A stretch of 64,000 nt of DNA. It comes from Algoriphagus aquimarinus. GTDB lineage: Bacteria > Bacteroidota > Bacteroidia > Cytophagales > Cyclobacteriaceae. The translations under genes were made by a program, and so were the position numbers. Of the stretch, positions 60,673 to 64,000 are shown piece after piece. The stretch is taken from assembly GCF_900112005.1 (NCBI RefSeq), contig NZ_FOKK01000019.1, positions 1-64,000 on the forward strand. The letters are read 5' to 3'. Every line of letters starts with the position of its first letter. The stretch's first letter is position 1. The notes under the pieces are model-generated. The model searched no databases. It had not been told where the DNA came from and was given only the letters and a program-made list of their open reading frames with translations.

Positions 60673-60945
60673 AAGATTGACAAAAACTCGCATGTAAGTG
60701 TTTTTCTACTAAGATCTAAGCAAAACTAGTCAAAGTGATGAATCGTTTATTTTATATGTGATTATCCGCTTTTCTGCCAGTAGGGAGATAAAAGCAATAT
60801 AGGTTATGTTAAACTCAAAAATTGAGGCCGCTTCTGTCTTCGTTCATCGGTCTTCCGACCAGATAAGCAAAGAATCGAAGATGACTGGCATCATTGCGGA
60901 TAATCATAATTTTATATATTTGAAAATTAACTTAATGATTTGCAG

Positions 60946-61173
60946 ATGGATATTGCTTCTAGAAAAATCGAATTTGTTCAGAAGTTTCTGAAACTTGAGG
61001 ATTCTGATTCCCTATCTAAATTGGAGATTCTTTTGAAGGAGGAAACTTCGGTAGATAATATGCCAAAACGTTTGACAAAGGAGGACTTGAATAAGCGGAT
61101 TGACCAATCTGAATCTGACTTCAAAAACGGAAAACATAAAACGACCAAAGAGCTTCTTGCTAAATTTCAGTAA
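60946..61173 (+). CDS. antitoxin-like protein of a type II toxin-antitoxin pair
   Basis: 75 residues from the ATG at 60946; a TTG two codons upstream is less likely. The N terminus is helical (IEFVQKFLKLEDSDSLSKLEILL). The C terminus (DFKNGKHKTTKELLAKFQ) resembles the toxin-binding tail of antitoxins paired with RelE/ParE toxins in Bacteroidota. The stop TAA overlaps the toxin ATG (TAATG). No DNA-binding family is firmly recognised, so the call rests on position, size and tail. Confidence 0.7.
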   Translation: MDIASRKIEFVQKFLKLEDSDSLSKLEILLKEETSVDNMPKRLTKEDLNKRIDQSESDFKNGKHKTTKELLAKFQ

Positions 61174-61489
61174 TGGAGTTGGAGGTTATATGGTCAGATT
61201 TTGCCGAGCAGCAGCTAGATGATATTTTGAATATTATCTCAATAATGCTAGTTTTTCGGTTGCCAGAAAGCTTTTAGTAGGAATTCTTAATGCTCCCCAA
61301 AGTCTAGTGAGATCACCACTCATAGGACAAGAAGAGGAGTGGCTTAAAGACAGAGAAATAAAATACCGCTATCTACTTTTTAAAAGCTATAAGCTGATTT
61401 ATTCAGTCGATATAGAGAATGGAGTGATTAAAATTGCCGACGTCTTTGATACTCGGATAAATCCTTCTGAAATGAATAGGGGATTGTAG
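61173..61489 (+). pseudogene. RelE/ParE-family toxin with a -1 frameshift
   Basis: Frame 0 from the ATG at 61173 reads MELEVIWSDFAEQQLDDI, the usual start of a ParE/RelE toxin, but after codon 18 it leaves the family pattern and meets a TAG at codon 35. Restoring one T to the run TTTT at 61225-61228 gives FEYYLNNASFSVARKLL, and the frame then continues through WLKDREIKYRYLLFKSYKLIYSV to the end (TAG 61487-61489), giving a full toxin of about 105 residues. The gene is thus probably inactive, or there is a sequencing error at the homopolymer. Confidence 0.8.
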
Positions 61490-61658
61490 CATTTTTTTGG
61501 TCGAATAAGTAACGCAGTATCAGACTTTATCGAACTGTGAATTGAAATCAAGATTTTTCTTCTTTAATAATAGTCTATCCTAGAAAAGTAATTTTTAGAA
61601 CTATTCTAACTCCTAATTGCACTCAGTGGCCAAATCTGGCCTTAAAACCCAATAAAAT

Positions 61659-61688
61659 TTTGAATACGAGCCTTTATGCGTAACTTTG
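61659..61688 (+). promoter_or_regulatory. Bacteroidota promoter of the symporter operon
   Basis: TTTG at 61659-61662 and TAACTTTG at 61681-61688 are separated by 18 bases. The predicted transcription start is about 40 bases before the ATG at 61734. Confidence 0.8.
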
Positions 61689-61733
61689 AAAAATTATATT
61701 TTAAGAAGATTTTGTTACAAATAGAAAATAGAT

Positions 61734-63170
61734 ATGAGTTATTTAGATCTGGGGATCTTTGTCGCCTACATGCTGGCTATGCTGGGAGTGGGTTTTTTTT
61801 ACATGAGAAAGAATTCAGATCAGGAGGATTACTATGTGGGTGGAAGGAATATCGGTCCTTGGCATATCGGGCTATCCGTCGTTGCGACTGACGTAGGCGG
61901 AGGTTTTTCGATTGGCCTGGGTGGCCTTGGGTTTGTGATGGGAATGTCTGGTTCCTGGATGCTTTTTACAGGACTTTTGGGCGCTTGGCTCGCAGCAGTA
62001 GTGTTGATTCCACGAGTTAAGTCGGATCCAGCATTTGCTAAGTTTTTTACCTTCCCGCAGATCATCGGGCATCTATACAATTCCACTACCGCCAAAGTCG
62101 CAGCAGTGATCTGCTTTCTAGGGTACTTAGGATTTACTTCCTCACAATTATTAGCTGGTGCTAAGCTCGCCTCGGGTACTTTCGAAGAGCTTGACCTTTC
62201 TTATGCGCTGTTGATTATGGGAGCCGTGGCGGTGATTTATACCGTCATGGGAGGATTGAAAGCGGTGATATACACCGATACGATTCAGTGGATTGTCTTG
62301 ATGGCTGGATTGATGTTTATCGGGATTCCTATTTCCTACAATTTTGTAGGGGGCTGGGAAGGAATTCAAAGCACCTTGCCTCAGGAGTTTTTCTCTTTTT
62401 CCAACCTTACTTGGCAGGATCTAGCCAACTGGGGGGTCACGATTATTCCAATCTGGTTTGTGGGGATGACGCTTTATCAGCGGATCTTTGCCGCACGTGA
62501 TGTGCAGTCAGCTAAGAAGGCTTGGTTTATCGCAGGACTATTTGAATGGCCCATAATGGCACTTTTAGGAGTTTCTTTGGGTTTACTATCCAGAGTAGCA
62601 GTTGAACAAGGTGCGCTGGAGGGTTTCACCACAGCGATGGATCCTGAGATGGGACTACCTGTTTTGCTAAGCCAGATCTTACCAGCTGGTATTTTGGGCT
62701 TGATGATGTCGGCTTATTTCTCAGCAGTTCTTTCTACAGCAGATTCTTGCTTGATGGCAGCTTCAGGCAACCTTACCACAGATATTATAGGGAAATATTA
62801 CACTACTAAATCTCTTAAAGAAGAGATGAGGATTTCACAGTTGCTGACTTTAGCCATCGGAGTCGTGGCAATTATTATTGCCTGGCAGATGACGGAAGTT
62901 TTAAGTTTGATGTTATATTCCTATGCGTTTATGGTCTCTGGACTATTTGTGCCAGTGATAGGAGGTTTGTTCTTCGGGCAGACTAGTGCCAAAGCAGCTA
63001 CTTCGTCCATGATTGCTGGAGGTTCCTTGACTGCAGGATTGATTATATCTGAGGTCTCGCTTCCACTTGGTTTGGACGCCAATCTATTCGGGCTTACGCT
63101 CTCTTTGCTGACATTTGTGTCAGTGATTTATTATGAAAAAAATTATAGTTCAAAGTTAATATCTAAATGA
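61734..63170 (+). CDS. sodium:solute symporter family transporter
   Basis: A 478-residue membrane protein of the SSS family, with about 13 hydrophobic helices. GIFVAYMLAMLGVGFFYMRKNSDQEDYYVGGRNIGPW (about 7-43) is the family's first helix and loop. TDVGGGFSIGLGGLGFV is the second unwound helix. LGYLGFTSSQLLAGAKLASG and SAYFSAVLSTADSCLMAASGNLTTD match later sodium and substrate sites. It imports a small organic solute with Na+. Its partner genes, a GNAT acetyltransferase and a racemase, point to an amino acid, but this is inference. It overlaps the GNAT gene by four bases. Confidence 0.92.
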   Translation: MSYLDLGIFVAYMLAMLGVGFFYMRKNSDQEDYYVGGRNIGPWHIGLSVVATDVGGGFSIGLGGLGFVMGMSGSWMLFTGLLGAWLAAVVLIPRVKSDPAFAKFFTFPQIIGHLYNSTTAKVAAVICFLGYLGFTSSQLLAGAKLASGTFEELDLSYALLIMGAVAVIYTVMGGLKAVIYTDTIQWIVLMAGLMFIGIPISYNFVGGWEGIQSTLPQEFFSFSNLTWQDLANWGVTIIPIWFVGMTLYQRIFAARDVQSAKKAWFIAGLFEWPIMALLGVSLGLLSRVAVEQGALEGFTTAMDPEMGLPVLLSQILPAGILGLMMSAYFSAVLSTADSCLMAASGNLTTDIIGKYYTTKSLKEEMRISQLLTLAIGVVAIIIAWQMTEVLSLMLYSYAFMVSGLFVPVIGGLFFGQTSAKAATSSMIAGGSLTAGLIISEVSLPLGLDANLFGLTLSLLTFVSVIYYEKNYSSKLISK

Positions 63171-63607
63171 TCACACTCGAAACTCTATCAACTATTGATA
63201 ACGCGACTTATTTACAAAAGAATGAGATTGCGGATTTCCTTTTTCTTCACCTTGGACAATACGGTGATCCTAAGGAGGACATTATGAAGTGTCTGGATTA
63301 TGCCTTGGATCAAAGTATGCATGCTGGAGGTTTTGTCGTGATGGCTCGTGAGAATGGAAAAATTCTTGGAGCCCTTATCATGAACAAGACTGGTATGTCT
63401 GGCTATATCCCTGAAAATATATTGGTTTATATCGCAGTAGATGCAGACCAAAGAGGTAAAGGTATTGGCGGGAAAATCATGGAAATGGCTATCAAAATGG
63501 CCAATGGGTCTATTGCCTTGCATGTGGAGCCAGAAAATCCTGCTAAGAAACTTTACGAGCGTATCGGCTTTACCAACAAATACCTTGAAATGAGGTTGAC
63601 TAAGTAA
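63167..63607 (+). CDS. GNAT-family N-acetyltransferase
   Basis: A 146-residue protein. ILVYIAVDADQRGKGIGGKIMEMAI is the acetyl-CoA binding motif with RGKGIGG. The C terminus is LHVEPENPAKKLYERIGFTNKYLEMRL. It begins with an ATGA overlap with the symporter gene, so it is made from the same transcript. Its substrate is likely an amino acid or amine related to the symporter and racemase; not known. There is one base between its stop and the racemase ATG. Confidence 0.88.
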   Translation: MITLETLSTIDNATYLQKNEIADFLFLHLGQYGDPKEDIMKCLDYALDQSMHAGGFVVMARENGKILGALIMNKTGMSGYIPENILVYIAVDADQRGKGIGGKIMEMAIKMANGSIALHVEPENPAKKLYERIGFTNKYLEMRLTK

Positions 63608-63608
63608 A

Positions 63609-64000
63609 ATGGCTTACCTGACATTAAATAGAGCTAAGCTCAAGGAGAACTTTGAGTTTCTCAAGAAGACTTTTACAGATAATGATGTTACGTGGGGAGT
63701 TGTGTCTAAGCTACTCTGTGGCAACAGACTTTTTCTACAAGAGCTTATCAATCTTGGCGTAAAAGAAGTCCACGATAGTAGGATTTCGAATTTGGCAATG
63801 GTCAAATCACTTAAGCCGGAAATCCAAACTGTTTATATCAAGCCTGTTTCTAAAAGAAACATTGGTAAGATGGTGCAGTTTGCAGATGTCAGTTTGAATA
63901 GTGAGTTGGAAACTATCCGATGGATTAGCCAGGAAGCTGTAGAACAAGGCAAGAAGCATAAGATCATCATTATGGTCGAGACAGGAGATCTTCGTGAAGG
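63609..64000 (+). CDS. alanine/ornithine racemase-type PLP enzyme, 5' part
   Basis: The first 130 codons of a gene that continues past the window end. The frame starts MAYLTLNRAKLKENFEFLKK, then VTWGVVSKLLCGN with K34 as the likely PLP lysine. VKEVHDSRISNLAMVKSL and IIIMVETGDLREG follow. This is the pattern of the fold-type III alanine racemase family, in the branch annotated alanine/ornithine racemase. It is third in the symporter-GNAT-racemase operon. Full identity depends on the missing C-terminal part. Confidence 0.85.
   Translation, partial: MAYLTLNRAKLKENFEFLKKTFTDNDVTWGVVSKLLCGNRLFLQELINLGVKEVHDSRISNLAMVKSLKPEIQTVYIKPVSKRNIGKMVQFADVSLNSELETIRWISQEAVEQGKKHKIIIMVETGDLRE

Noticed and set aside
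60806..60991. A 61-residue ORF before the antitoxin
   Set aside because: No family features or good start context, and it overlaps the antitoxin start in another frame.
61173..61280. Programmed -1 frameshift in the toxin gene
   Set aside because: The run in frame 0 does not form an X-XXY-YYZ heptamer and no clear downstream structure is visible; a deletion or sequencing error is simpler.

Overview
The window looks like chromosomal DNA of a Bacteroidota bacterium, most likely a Cytophagales / Cyclobacteriaceae-type marine or soil organism (the genus is a guess). The pointers are a SusC/SusD pair, a type IX secretion (CHU_C / type B) C-terminal sorting domain, a DUF4421-type protein, the three-subunit sdhC-A-B locus, moderate-to-low GC, almost no Shine-Dalgarno sequences, and several promoters with the Bacteroidota pattern TTTG-N18..21-TAnnTTTG.

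Layout. 1-1360 is a complete IS256-type insertion sequence ending against the stop codon of a secreted MORN/YwqK-like protein. 2347-9339 holds an aminotransferase, a small surface-glycan group (GT2, FkbM methyltransferase, GT2), a DUF4421 protein and an ALDH7-type dehydrogenase. 9423-10454 is the most unusual part: a promoter, two identical tRNA-Val(TAC) genes, and two tandem cassettes of about 370 bp. Each cassette has a terminator, a tiny GIY-YIG nuclease ORF and a re-created tRNA 3' portion. 10461-27680 is mainly minus strand from 14566 on: a BtuB-like TonB receptor, a divergent M1 peptidase, a SusD/SusC pair, four overlapping paralogous lipoproteins of probable beta-propeller fold, a GMC dehydrogenase with its small subunit, and a TesA-like esterase divergent from an ABC transporter (ybbA/ybbP type). 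31107-46068 is mostly housekeeping: tRNA-Leu(CAA), SAM hydrolase, PhoH, ComEC, enoyl-CoA hydratase, RecQ, Nudix, thioesterase, TPR lipoprotein, Sua5/TsaC, Pgk, a secreted phosphoesterase and a flavin reductase. 46284-57320 has SppA, FolK, FabD, a DCC-family thiol protein coupled to a large secreted T9SS protein, and succinate dehydrogenase. 57379-61489 is an accessory stretch with a truncated HD-domain gene copy, a FAD oxidoreductase lipoprotein, the intact HD-domain gene and a toxin-antitoxin pair whose toxin is frameshifted. 61659-64000 starts a promoter-led operon: sodium:solute symporter, GNAT acetyltransferase, and an alanine/ornithine racemase cut by the window end.

How genes work together. 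SusC/SusD would import an unknown oligomer across the outer membrane. The lipoprotein operon and the GMC/subunit-3 pair upstream may be envelope functions, but terminators and gaps separate them into distinct transcription units. The best candidate for an undescribed system is the tRNA-anchored GIY-YIG cassette array. The HD-gene duplication around the FAD oxidoreductase and the lipoprotein operon come next. All functions are read from sequence features and family knowledge; no searches were run.
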